In this document: positions 1-9,100 of the stretch, in pieces
Numbering within the stretch: the first letter of the stretch is position 1
Layout: each line of letters starts with the position of its first letter
Assembly (NCBI GenBank): GCA_019359015.1
Contig: JAHHID010000031.1
Location: 1-64,000, forward strand
From: Spirirestis rafaelensis WJT71-NPBG6
GTDB taxonomy: Bacteria; Cyanobacteriota; Cyanobacteriia; Cyanobacteriales; Nostocaceae
DNA length: 64,000 bases
Direction: 5' to 3'
Notes under the pieces: generated by a model
What the model was told of the DNA's origin: nothing
The model's database searches: none
The model's input: only the letters and a program-made list of their open reading frames with translations
Translations under genes and position numbers: made by a program

Positions 1-118
1 TGCTTGTTGAACATTATTAATTCTCTCGAATTCCGGTGTTGATGTACAGTTCCCCTTTTATTCGCGAGTTACAATCGCCAATATTCTTGTCTTCTTCCCA
101 TCTTTTTGCCAAATTGGG

Positions 119-577
119 ATGCTCCCCAACGAAAGCGTATATCCACCACGTTATCGCGCTTTAAGAGAAATCCATCTGCGATGCGTTTACCTAAATGAAC
201 TTGAGGAAGTTGCATCATCTTTAGGTTTAGGAATTTTGAAGTTAATTGTCGAAAGTAAGAATAATGCTACTCAATTTGCGAAACAATTAGTTAACAAAGC
301 TAGGGAAGAATTAACTGATACCGTTATCCAAGAGAAAGTTTTAGAATTTATAGAGACTATTTTTGTTTACAAGTTTCCAAATTTAAGTCGAGAGGAGATA
401 GAAGCGATGCTAAATTTAAGCTTGATTAAGCACACGAAAGTTTATCAGGAAGCTAAGGAAGAAGGTAAGCTAGAAGTTGTTCCCAAGCTTTTGCAGCGCG
501 GATTAAGTTTGCAGGAAATTGCAGAAATATTAGAGGTAGATGTGGAAACTGTTAGAAAAGCTGCGCGAGAAACTTAA
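119..577 (+). CDS. DUF2887/Rpn-family nuclease-like protein, C-terminal fragment of a broken gene
   Basis: The 152-residue product matches the C-terminal half of the cyanobacterial DUF2887 (Rpn/PD-(D/E)XK transposase-like) family as I remember it: a YLNEL stretch, the segment VYKFPNLSREEIEAML, then QEAKEEGK and a closing helix-turn-helix-like region (LSLQEIAEILEVDVETVR). The same frame is open from base 11, after a stop at 8-10, and reads VDVQF followed by FYSR, which resembles the conserved VEVQF/FYxRxF part of the family. The start at 119 is therefore probably artificial and the catalytic N-terminus is missing or decayed. It is unlikely to be an active nuclease. Confidence 0.5.
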   Translation: MLPNESVYPPRYRALREIHLRCVYLNELEEVASSLGLGILKLIVESKNNATQFAKQLVNKAREELTDTVIQEKVLEFIETIFVYKFPNLSREEIEAMLNLSLIKHTKVYQEAKEEGKLEVVPKLLQRGLSLQEIAEILEVDVETVRKAARET

Positions 578-597
578 GGTTTATTTATCTCCTAAAG

Positions 598-723
598 ATG
601 ACTTGCCCCAGCACCGAATTTATTCATGTGTTGCGCGTCCCACCTGATGTAAAATCAGCGCGTGAGGCGATTCGCTGGGTAAATTGGGGAATCGATCCAG
701 ATGAATTTGCAGTGGAAACTTAA
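598..723 (+). pseudogene. Short C-terminal remnant resembling DUF6745-type proteins
   Basis: A 41-codon frame from ATG 598 to TAA 721-723 encodes a peptide containing LRVPPDVKSAREAIRWVNWG and ending DPDEFAVET. This looks like the extreme C-terminus of a family of cyanobacterial DUF6745-like proteins, from memory. No upstream part of such a gene is present, so it reads as a leftover fragment. Together with the preceding nuclease fragment it suggests a decayed accessory stretch at this edge of the window. Confidence 0.3.
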
Positions 724-784
724 AATTTAATAATCTCATACTTTGCGCTTTGGCGTGAGATTTATCCTAATCGGTATTCAACAA

Positions 785-1078
785 ATGCGATTAATTTTAT
801 ACAGCAAACCTGGTTGCCATTTATGCGAAGGGTTGCAGGAAAAGTTAGAACAAATCGTAGAGACGCGAAATTTCGCGTCTCTACAACTGGAAATTCGCGA
901 CATTATGACTCGTGATGATTGGTTTGGGGCATATCAGTATGAAGTGCCAGTGCTTTATGTCACCAACCGCAGACAAGCAGAGGACACAGAGGAAGACTGG
1001 AAAGAGGAAATGATACCGCGTCCTTCACCGCGTGCAACGGTGCAACAATTGGAGAAAATGCTCCGGAAGTATTTGTAA
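785..1078 (+). CDS. Glutaredoxin-like (DUF836) thioredoxin-fold protein
   Basis: A 97-residue thioredoxin-fold protein beginning MRLILYSKPGCHLCEG. The CHLC motif at residues 10-13 is the expected redox dithiol, followed by an EIRDI strand and the cis-Pro segment EVPVL. ATG 785 is preferred because the family starts directly at the first beta strand; the longer frame from 743 adds 14 unrelated residues. Bases 857-884 are a perfect 28-bp palindrome belonging to a dispersed repeat family, so about ten residues after helix 1 (around VETRNFASL) come from an inserted repeat that kept the frame. The insert lies in a loop, so the fold may survive. Probable role is cytoplasmic thiol-disulfide exchange; substrate unknown. 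Confidence 0.75.
   Translation: MRLILYSKPGCHLCEGLQEKLEQIVETRNFASLQLEIRDIMTRDDWFGAYQYEVPVLYVTNRRQAEDTEEDWKEEMIPRPSPRATVQQLEKMLRKYL
857..884. repeat. Perfect 28-bp palindrome inside a coding sequence
   Basis: Two 14-base arms, GTAGAGACGCGAAA and its exact reverse complement, abut with no loop. Diverged relatives sharing the GTAGAGACGCG arm occur at 21888-21915, 35467-35496, 41838-41868 and 53502-53524. It is a mobile or exported-type palindromic repeat that lies in frame in the glutaredoxin-like gene. Confidence 0.85.
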
Positions 1079-1145
1079 GTGTTTGTATAAACTGAAAAAT
1101 AGTGCAAAATAGGCGCAACATTACCGGGTGACGAGGTTCGTTCGT

Positions 1146-2642
1146 ATGAAACTGCGTGAATTATTAGCGGGTGTAGAGGGAATTGGACAATTACCTGAAC
1201 ATTCAGCGATGGATGTTGAGGTGAAGGGTTTGAAGACGAATTCTCACGCTTGTGGTGTGGGAGATTTGTTTATTGGTATGCCAGGAACACGTGTTGATGG
1301 TGGGGAGTTTTGGCAAAGCGCGATCGCATCTGGTGCTGTTGCTGCTATTATCTCACCTCAAGCGGCAGAAAAAAATCCTCCCGCAAGTGAGTGTGTGATT
1401 ACAGCTTTGGATATGACTAAGGCTTGTGCCCAAATTGCGGCAGCTTTTTACGGCTATCCTGGGCAAAAACTCAAGCTGGTGGGGATGACGGGTACGAATG
1501 GCAAAACTACTACTACCCATCTGATTGAATATTTGCTGCACAAGGCGAATAAAAAGACGGCTTTGATGGGAACTCTCTACACTCGTTGGGCAGGTTTTGA
1601 GCAAACTGCTGCCTACACTACGCCGTTTGCGGTGGAGTTGCAGCAGCAGCTGGCGTCCGCTTTAAATGCGGGTAATGAGTTTGGGGTGATGGAAGTTAGT
1701 TCTCATGCTTTGGCGCAGGGTAGAGTGATGGGTTGTCAGTTTGAGGTGGGGGTATTTAGCAATCTCACCCAAGACCATCTTGACTATCACACCGATATGG
1801 AAGATTATTTTGCGGCGAAGGCACTACTTTTCAATTCTGATTATCTCACGGGACGGGCGATAATTAACGCCGATGATGTTTATGGAAAGCGATTAATTGC
1901 CTCTTTGAATCCAGATAAAGTTTGGAGTTACAGCGTTAACGATTCTACGGCTGATTTGTGGATGAGTGAGTTGAGTTATGAGCCTAACGGTGTAAGTGGT
2001 AGAATGCATACACCAAAGGGGAAAATTGCTTTTCGATCGCCTTTAGTTGGTCAATATAACTTAGAAAATCTTTTGGCAGCGGTTGGTGCAGTTTTACACT
2101 TAGGTTTAGATTTGCAGTTAATTGCTTCTGTGATACCTGAGTTTCCGGGAGTTCCCGGACGAATGGAAAGAGTGCAAATTACTTCTGAGCAAGAAATCAG
2201 CGTGATTGTGGATTATGCCCACACTCCCGATAGTTTGGAAAATTTGCTCAAAGCCGCACGTCCGTTTATTCCTGGGAAGATGATTTGCGTTTTTGGTTGC
2301 GGAGGCGATCGCGATCGCACTAAGCGTCCGAAAATGGGTAAAATCGCCGCTGATTTAGCTGATGTAGCCGTAGTGACATCAGATAATCCGCGCACCGAAG
2401 ACCCAGAACGAATTTTAAAAGACGTTTTGGCAGGAATTCCCCAGACTGTTAATCCGACAGTAATATGCGATCGCGCTACTGCCATTCGCACCGCAATTTT
2501 GCAGGCTCAACCTGGAGACGGCGTATTATTGGCAGGTAAAGGTCACGAAGACTATCAAATTCTCGGCACCGAAAAAATCCACTTTGACGACCGAGAACAT
2601 GCTCGCGACGCTTTACAGCAAAGAATGAAGCTCCAAAAATAG
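1146..2642 (+). CDS. murE: UDP-N-acetylmuramoyl-L-alanyl-D-glutamate--2,6-diaminopimelate ligase
   Basis: A 498-residue Mur ligase of usual length. It adds meso-diaminopimelate to the UDP-MurNAc dipeptide in cytoplasmic peptidoglycan precursor synthesis, using ATP. Visible features are the N-terminal UDP-binding domain (LKTNSHACGVGDLFIGMPG), the P-loop GMTGTNGKTTTTH, the HLDYH segment of the central domain, a VDYAHTPDSL stretch, and DNPRTEDP, the DNPR signature of diaminopimelate-specific MurE enzymes. I chose ATG 1146 (MKLREL), where family members start; a GTG at 1128 would add six residues. It stands alone, codirectional with the glutaredoxin-like gene. Confidence 0.95.
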   Translation: MKLRELLAGVEGIGQLPEHSAMDVEVKGLKTNSHACGVGDLFIGMPGTRVDGGEFWQSAIASGAVAAIISPQAAEKNPPASECVITALDMTKACAQIAAAFYGYPGQKLKLVGMTGTNGKTTTTHLIEYLLHKANKKTALMGTLYTRWAGFEQTAAYTTPFAVELQQQLASALNAGNEFGVMEVSSHALAQGRVMGCQFEVGVFSNLTQDHLDYHTDMEDYFAAKALLFNSDYLTGRAIINADDVYGKRLIASLNPDKVWSYSVNDSTADLWMSELSYEPNGVSGRMHTPKGKIAFRSPLVGQYNLENLLAAVGAVLHLGLDLQLIASVIPEFPGVPGRMERVQITSEQEISVIVDYAHTPDSLENLLKAARPFIPGKMICVFGCGGDRDRTKRPKMGKIAADLADVAVVTSDNPRTEDPERILKDVLAGIPQTVNPTVICDRATAIRTAILQAQPGDGVLLAGKGHEDYQILGTEKIHFDDREHARDALQQRMKLQK

Positions 2643-2722
2643 AAAATTGGGCATTGGGCAATTTTGTTGAGGGGAAAAGGTTAAACGGCAAAGGGTAAAG
2701 GGTGAGAAAGAAGAAATATTTC

Positions 2723-2796
2723 CCCCCCTGCTCCCCCTGCTCTCCCTACTCCCCCTACTCCCCCTGCTCCCCCTGCTCAAATTCCCAATTCCCAAT
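2723..2796. repeat. Low-complexity CCCCCTGCT / CCCCCTACT tandem tract
   Basis: Between murE and the DUF928 gene lies a run of imperfect units of CCCCCTGCT, CCCCCTACT and CTCCCTACT, followed by a triplicated CAATTCC motif. It has no coding content. The purine-rich bases just upstream (AAAGGGTAAAGGG) could pair with it. AT-rich sequence from 2807 onward probably holds the promoter of the next gene. Confidence 0.6.
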
Positions 2797-2915
2797 TCCA
2801 AAATTGATATAATTCTTTTGGAACCTATAAATATTTATTAGCTAAATTTTCAAACTTAACGGAATTAAGTTTAATTAAACTGTAGTAAATAATATAGTCT
2901 CAATATCCGGGAAGA

Positions 2916-3794
2916 ATGATGAAAAAAATATTCTCGATGAGATACTTGTCTGTTTTCTTAGCAATTGCGTTATCTGTTAGTTTTAGCAAAAGTTTGCTAG
3001 CTCAAACACAGTCTGCTTACAACCAGTATATGCAACTTGGTTACGCCGCAACTGCTCAAAGAAACTATCCGAGTGCTTTCAATTATTTTAAGCGAGCACT
3101 ACAGCAACGTCCTGGAGATAAATACGCCAATATAGCAGTAAATAACATTCAAAGTTATATTAAAAATCGTCGTCAAGCTAGCCTATCCTTCGTCTCTAGT
3201 ATAGGACGACCCGGTAGGCGCGAATCAGCAGCATCTCGTGCAGGATCTTGTGTGGAAATAGGACAGCTTCCCACACCTGTGACACCAAAAACAGATCTGC
3301 AACTAACTACAGTAGCGTATCCAAGTTTCTTTGTTTATGTTCCGCAAAACTCTGCACAAGCGTTCGAGTTTGTTTTGCTAGATAATACCAGCAATGAGGA
3401 ATTGTATAAAACAACCTTGAAGTCCACTAAAGAATCTGGTATTGTTCGTGTCAGTTTTCCGGCAAATACAAATTTACCATCTTTACAAAATGGCAAAGAG
3501 TACGATTGGAGTTTCTCAATAGTTTGCGATACTCAAAGTCGTGATAAAGATATGGAACTAACAGGCTCAATTCAACGCATCCAGACCGATCCTAATTTAG
3601 CAATTCAGTTACAAAAAGCACAGCCAAGAGAGCGTGCTGCTTTGTATGCAACATCGGGAATTTGGCAAGACACTTTAACAACTATCGCAGATCTACGACG
3701 CACCAGTCCCAACGATTTAGCACTTAAAACTGATTGGGAAGATTTGTTGAAATCAGTAGGTTTAGAAAAAATTGCCAAAGCACCTCTATTGTAA
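2916..3794 (+). CDS. Exported DUF928 protein with an N-terminal TPR-like segment
   Basis: A 292-residue protein with a Sec signal peptide (MKKIFSMRYLSVFLAIALSV, cleavage probably after LLAQ). Residues about 32-85 form a TPR-like helical pair (YMQLGYAATAQRNYPSAFNYF). The remainder matches cyanobacterial DUF928, with GRPGRRE, the strand pair YPSFFVYVP and FVLLD, and a WSFSIVCD core. DUF928 proteins are, as far as I recall, often encoded next to CHASE2 proteins and ShlB-type secretion genes, as here, but their function is unknown. It sits tail-to-tail with the kinase gene. A periplasmic accessory role in the secretion locus is inference. Confidence 0.8.
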   Translation: MMKKIFSMRYLSVFLAIALSVSFSKSLLAQTQSAYNQYMQLGYAATAQRNYPSAFNYFKRALQQRPGDKYANIAVNNIQSYIKNRRQASLSFVSSIGRPGRRESAASRAGSCVEIGQLPTPVTPKTDLQLTTVAYPSFFVYVPQNSAQAFEFVLLDNTSNEELYKTTLKSTKESGIVRVSFPANTNLPSLQNGKEYDWSFSIVCDTQSRDKDMELTGSIQRIQTDPNLAIQLQKAQPRERAALYATSGIWQDTLTTIADLRRTSPNDLALKTDWEDLLKSVGLEKIAKAPLL

Positions 3795-3890
3795 CCGACA
3801 CCCTAGAAGGGTGCGGCTATACGAACTAAGCCTACGCAGGTGGGGTTCAAGCATTTAGCCCACGCAGGTGGACTTTGTTTGTAATGCCGA
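3795..3890. repeat. Interspersed multi-hairpin repeat, copy A
   Basis: It begins GACACCCTAGAAGGGTGCGG and contains two copies of a CCCACGCAGGTGG-type stem. Two further relatives occur at 13025-13147 and 23600-23738. It lies between convergent genes (DUF928 and kinase), so it may also act as a bidirectional transcription barrier. Confidence 0.7.
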
Positions 3891-3966
3891 GCCACTGCGT
3901 TGGACGGCTCCGCCGGCAGTCGCGCATGTGGCGTCCAGGCTTCTAGCCTGAGGGCATTACATGGTA

Positions 3967-3986
3967 TAACGCAATTAATTGCGTTA
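3967..3986. repeat. Perfect 20-bp palindrome downstream of the kinase gene
   Basis: TAACGCAATTAATTGCGTTA is an exact 10+10 palindrome ten bases beyond the kinase stop codon. Its AATTAATT centre resembles that of the GTAGAGACGCG palindrome family, but the arms differ. There is no T-run, so I do not call it a terminator. Confidence 0.7.
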
Positions 3987-3995
3987 CTACAAGCA

Positions 3996-6149
3996 TCACA
4001 AAGGCAATAAAAGACTCTGCAAAGTCTGTAAAACCTCTTCTGCTGACTGATATCTTTGGATAAAGTCGTAAGCCACCATCTTATCTAAAATAGTGGCTAA
4101 TTTTTCACTAAAATTACCTAGCTTATACCAAACTACTTCATCAGTATTTAAATCAGTTTTGAAAACTAATTCACCATGCGCGTTTCTTTGAAATTCTTTA
4201 GCAGAAATTCCAGTTAAGGCTTGAATTCCAATCATTCCCAAAGCATAAATATCACTATTTAGCCGGGGATGTCCTAACAATTGTTCTGGGGGAGCGTAAC
4301 CAGCAGTACCAATTGCAACCGATTGATTATCTTGAATTTGCTGAGATTGAATTTGCTTTACAGCGCCAAAATCAATTAAAACCAAGCGATTATCTTGTTG
4401 CCGTCTGATGATATTAGCCGGCTTAATATCTCGATGAATTACATGATGACTGTGAACGAAAATCAGCACTTGCAAAACATCCTGAAGTAACTCAATAACT
4501 TGCGTCTCTGATAAGCGTTTACCAGACTTAATTTCTTCGCTGAGAGAATGACCGGGAATAAATTGTTGCACTAAATAAAATTGTTGACTTTCTTCAAAAT
4601 AAGCTAACAATTGGGGAATGCGATCGTGTTTACCCAAAATTTCTAAAATTTCTCCTTCAGTTTTAAATAAACGTCTGGAAACATCTAAAAACTCTTGATG
4701 TTGAAGAGTCGGTTGCAAGTGCTTAACTACACACTGAGGATTCCCTGGACGCTGAGTATCGTCAGCTAAGTATGTTTTACCAAAGCCTCCCGAACCTAAA
4801 GGTTCAGTAACTTTATAGCGTTGGTTGAGTAAAGTATCTTTTTGGAACACAGCAATTGCTGTTGTCTCACTATCTGTATTTCCACCCTCTTTTAAAAGCG
4901 CTTGCAATAATTTTATGGTTTTTTCTTGTTCTTGAACCTGACGCGCTATTTTTTCTTGCTCTTGTTTGTTGCGGAATGCGCTGTATGCAACAACACTCCC
5001 GATGGTAATTATCAAACCCAGCGCAGGAGATACTACCGGAATCCATCCGGCTTGGGTAAAGATGATAAAATTAATTCCTAACAATGAAGCTAGAGTTACT
5101 CCACTAGCAAATGTCAAGCGTAGTGGATGTTGAATCCGCCATGCGATAATTCCTCCGGTTAAACTCCATACCCATACCCAGAGAACTTCACCCCACTCCG
5201 GGAAAAACCAAAATAGAGGTTGTTTGTTGATAACAGCGCTGAGAATTTGACTAACCATTTGCGCTTGCAAAACAACTCCAGCCATTTTTTGGTTGTCTTG
5301 CTGATTGGGGCTATAGGGTGTGTTAAAAATATCTTTAATACTGGGTGCGGTTGAGCCAATAATAACGATTTTATCCTTTACCAAAGCTGAATTGATTTGA
5401 TTTGCCAGCACTTCGCTAACACTGACTTGTTTGACAGGGTTAACAGAACGGTAATTCAGCAGAATTTGGAAGCCATTTGTATCTACTTTCTGATAACCTC
5501 CAGAGTCACTTTGTAACGGTTTAAATATAGTATTATTTATTTGCAATTCTTTTTTGGCAGAAAATTTGGGTTGAATGTTTCCCAAATAGCGCAGTGCTAG
5601 TTGTAAGCCAAGAGAGTAAGGAGTTGCACAAGGTGAGGTAGATTCTGGTTGTAGCAACAGTAGATTTCGCCGAACAATATCATCTGTGTCTGAAACGACA
5701 TCGCTAAATCCTACTTGCTCTGGTTGTGTTCCTGCTGGCGGTGGTGTGGGAGAATTAACTGAATCAGAATGTTTGCAGACAGAAATAATGCGATCGCTCT
5801 GTTGAATATGTTTTAATAATTTGTCATGACCTGGCTCTACTGGTAAGTCACGAAAGATATCCAACCCAATTACTCGCGGTTGATATTGCTCTAGTTTGCT
5901 AAACAGGTTATCAACAATTTCTCCTGATAAGGGCCATTTTTGCAAAAGTTGCAAATCTTTTTCAGTTACTGCCACAACTAAGATGCGAGGATCTAAACCA
6001 GGATCGCCACGCATTTGGATCATCTGGTCAAAAGCCTTCAATTCTAAGGCTTCTAGCATTCCTAATCGCTGAATCCCAAACAGCAACACTGTGGCGATCG
6101 CACTAGAAATAATCGCAGGGTTTTTGATAATTTTTCTCAATCCAAACAT
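3996..6149 (-). CDS. CHASE2-domain transmembrane Ser/Thr protein kinase
   Basis: A 717-residue kinase. Residues about 10-30 form a first membrane helix and about 35-310 an extracytoplasmic CHASE2 sensor (FDQMIQMRGD, VIGLDIFRDLP, GFSDVVSDTDDIVRR). Several more helices follow (WGEVLWVWVWSLTGGIIAW onward), then a short coiled coil (EQEKIARQVQEQEKTI). The C-terminal Hanks-type kinase has the glycine loop GSGGFGKTY, VVKHL lysine, HRDIKPANII, DFG and GYAPPEQ, so it looks catalytically complete. ATG 6149 is chosen because it begins four bases after the stop of the upstream gene, giving a two-gene operon; an earlier start would overlap the CHAT coding region. Ligand and substrates are unknown. Confidence 0.9.
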   Translation of the reverse strand: MFGLRKIIKNPAIISSAIATVLLFGIQRLGMLEALELKAFDQMIQMRGDPGLDPRILVVAVTEKDLQLLQKWPLSGEIVDNLFSKLEQYQPRVIGLDIFRDLPVEPGHDKLLKHIQQSDRIISVCKHSDSVNSPTPPPAGTQPEQVGFSDVVSDTDDIVRRNLLLLQPESTSPCATPYSLGLQLALRYLGNIQPKFSAKKELQINNTIFKPLQSDSGGYQKVDTNGFQILLNYRSVNPVKQVSVSEVLANQINSALVKDKIVIIGSTAPSIKDIFNTPYSPNQQDNQKMAGVVLQAQMVSQILSAVINKQPLFWFFPEWGEVLWVWVWSLTGGIIAWRIQHPLRLTFASGVTLASLLGINFIIFTQAGWIPVVSPALGLIITIGSVVAYSAFRNKQEQEKIARQVQEQEKTIKLLQALLKEGGNTDSETTAIAVFQKDTLLNQRYKVTEPLGSGGFGKTYLADDTQRPGNPQCVVKHLQPTLQHQEFLDVSRRLFKTEGEILEILGKHDRIPQLLAYFEESQQFYLVQQFIPGHSLSEEIKSGKRLSETQVIELLQDVLQVLIFVHSHHVIHRDIKPANIIRRQQDNRLVLIDFGAVKQIQSQQIQDNQSVAIGTAGYAPPEQLLGHPRLNSDIYALGMIGIQALTGISAKEFQRNAHGELVFKTDLNTDEVVWYKLGNFSEKLATILDKMVAYDFIQRYQSAEEVLQTLQSLLLPL

Positions 6150-6153
6150 AACA

Positions 6154-9100
6154 TTACCAAGGATTGCCAACCATTGTAAATGCCGCCCAATAATAAGGAT
6201 GAGATAAAGATCCATCAGGTTGCTGGATACTGTCAGCGGGTAAAAGTAAACCTCCAACTTCTCCCAAACCTTGTATCTGACCGTTTTTTAAGTAAATCTC
6301 TCCTTTTGCCATCGCTACTTGAGCCTCTCTTAAAGCTTCTGCCCGAATTCTAGCCGTTCTCAACCTCTCATAAAATTTCGTCATCAACGCGGCAGAACCG
6401 ACATCATTAACCGCCCACAAGCTCGCAACACTAGTTTTCACACCTGCCAACACCGCTAACCCAGCAAATCCAATTTCTGCCTCTTCATCGCCCAAAGCTG
6501 TTCTACAAGCACTTAACACCAACATCTCTACTTGAGGTTCATTAAAGCCTAATTGCCTAATCTGGTTTAAGCGTAACTTGTCTTCCCACAGTTGAATATA
6601 TGAATTACTCACAGGACCTGTGTTAAAATCAGCATGGGTTGCCATGTGAATAATGCCAAATGGTTGTTGGCGACGGATGGCTCTAAGATTGTCTAAAGTC
6701 GCTTGGTTGTTCAAAAATAATTTACCCTGCCAAAGTTTGAATACCAATGTTGATAATTCCACCGGAACTGCTGGCAAAGGCGATTGTCCCTGAGTACTTT
6801 GAGAGACTCCCATTGCCAAAAGTTGGGATTTTTTAATGTCGGTGTAGAGAGTATTAGTTAAGGTAAGACTAGGCATCAAGCCAATACTGTATTTTTCTAC
6901 CAAAAATCCTTTACCATCGTGTAAAGCCGCCATCGGAGTAGAACGTAAACCAACATCTGGTAGAAAAACTAGATTGGTGATTTTTTGCGCTTGTAAATCT
7001 GCTTCTAGTGGAGAAATTATCCAACGATAAAGTTGCTGAGACGAAGGTAAATAACTCTTGCCGCGACGATTTCGGGGTATAACGATTTGGTTGCGAAATT
7101 CCTCTGCCATTTTTAGAACTTCGGCTTTTGTCGCTTCTGGGATGCGCTTGCGTACAGGATTTCCTGTTGCTGTCACCATCACTAGTTCGAGCTGCTCGCT
7201 ATTCTGCTCTGCTGTAGTATTTAACTGTTTATTACCTGAGACTGTTTCTGGAGTAATTTCTACAGGAACAAAACTAACGTATACAAACGCAGGTTTCACA
7301 CCAGTAGCTTTCTCAATTCTCTGAGCAATTTCTTTACCTTCATCCAATGTTTTCAGGTTGGGAATCGGTATGCCTAAGTAAGTCGCAATGCTACTAGTAA
7401 ACTTATCTTCCGGAGTGGGATTGGTATCAAGCAACGCTCGATTAGTGTCAATGGGAATCGTGCTGATAGTGACACGGTTATCCCGCTTCACGGGATTATT
7501 ATCGCATTGAAATGTGCAGGGGTCAGGAGTTCGTATCGGGTCGTCAGGTGGAGGTGGAGGTGGTGGTGGTGGTGGTGGTGGTGGTGGTGGAGTTTGAGCA
7601 ATATTAAGTCCTACTTGTTGAGGTGGGGAAGAGGAAACGCGATCGCTTGCTCTAACTGTGAAAGCATTAATTGCCCCAGTTGCATTACTTGATGATGTAT
7701 AATTAAGCGTTTCGCCTGGAACTAAGATATCTCCAGGATTTAAAACAGTATTACCTCGCGTTAATGTTCCTGCTTGAATCGCATCAAGCACGATAGAGGT
7801 GTTATCAAGATTGACATCGCCGGTGCTAGCGGTAAACGTAAAAGGAAAAGATTGACCGGCTTGAGCATTATTTGAAATTAAAGGGTTTGTCGTTAATGTC
7901 GGTGCGCTGTTAACAGAATTAATTGTAATCAGAGGGGGAGTACCGCTAGCTGTTCCCCCATCAGGCAAAACAGGAAAACTATCGGCTGATATAATTGAGG
8001 TTCCCCCCGCATTAATACTTCCTGCTGTACCATTGAGAGCTGCATCACCCACGGTGAAGGGTACATTATCTGCTCCGCCATCATGTCGAATTGTAACAGC
8101 TCCTCCACCAGTGGCGATCGTGTCATTACTTTCCCTACCAATCGTTCCTGTTCCTTGAACAAGTCCGTTTGTCAGCACTTGCACATTACCACCTGTAGCA
8201 AAGATACCTTGTTCAGGATTGCTTTGACCATTATTAGCTTGAGTGTTGATACTATCAAAACTAATTGTGCTACCAGCAGGACTAATAGTTTGCAGAGTGA
8301 CATCTCCACCTGTAGCAGTTATATTACCTTCGCCAATGTTGACGTTTGCTGATGAGTCAATTGCCCCTGTTGTGATATTACCACCGCTGGTCGTGGCTAT
8401 AACAGCACCACCTGTACCAGAGCCAAAACCTCCACTTGCAGAGGTGTTAATAGTATCTGTAAAAATGTCGCCTACGGCATTTAAAGTTACGCTTCCAGTT
8501 GTATTACCATTATTATTGCTAGTGTCAAGCTGATTCAAGGTAATTCCGCCACTGGTGCTGGTAACATTAATATTGCCACTATTAACAGATCCATAGCCAT
8601 TACCACTAGCAATAATATTACCTGCACTAATATTGCCAGTTGCAGACAGATTTACATTGCCGCTATTGGTGAAACTACCAGTTGTGAGGAGATTTCCTAG
8701 AGATAGACTCGCACCGGAAATGCTTATATCTCTGCCATTAGTGTTGATGGTGTCAGCCGTACCCATCGTAAAGGCACCTACACCATTATTATCTGCGTCG
8801 GCGATGAAAGCGATCGCTCCGCCTTGATCATTAACAAAATTCAATGATACGCCATTGGCAACAGCGATATTATTAGTTGCTTGCAGAGTAACAGCAGCAT
8901 TTTGGCTTTCTAAAGCGTTTCTGGAAATTGTGAAAGTTGCGGGAGAATCGCCTTGTAAAATTGTAGGTAACGATGCATCTTGAGGTGCGTTATCACCATC
9001 AACGATATTGATATCAGTTGGATCTAGCAGTAAATTCCCAAAAACACCATTTTTAGCACTTAGGTCAGTATTCCCGCGATAAATCAGGTTTTGTTTACCC

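Noticed and set aside
8083-8533. Plus-strand open frames opposite the haemagglutinin region
   Set aside because: They are antisense shadows of low-complexity Gly/Asn-rich coding sequence, with no domain or ribosome-binding site.
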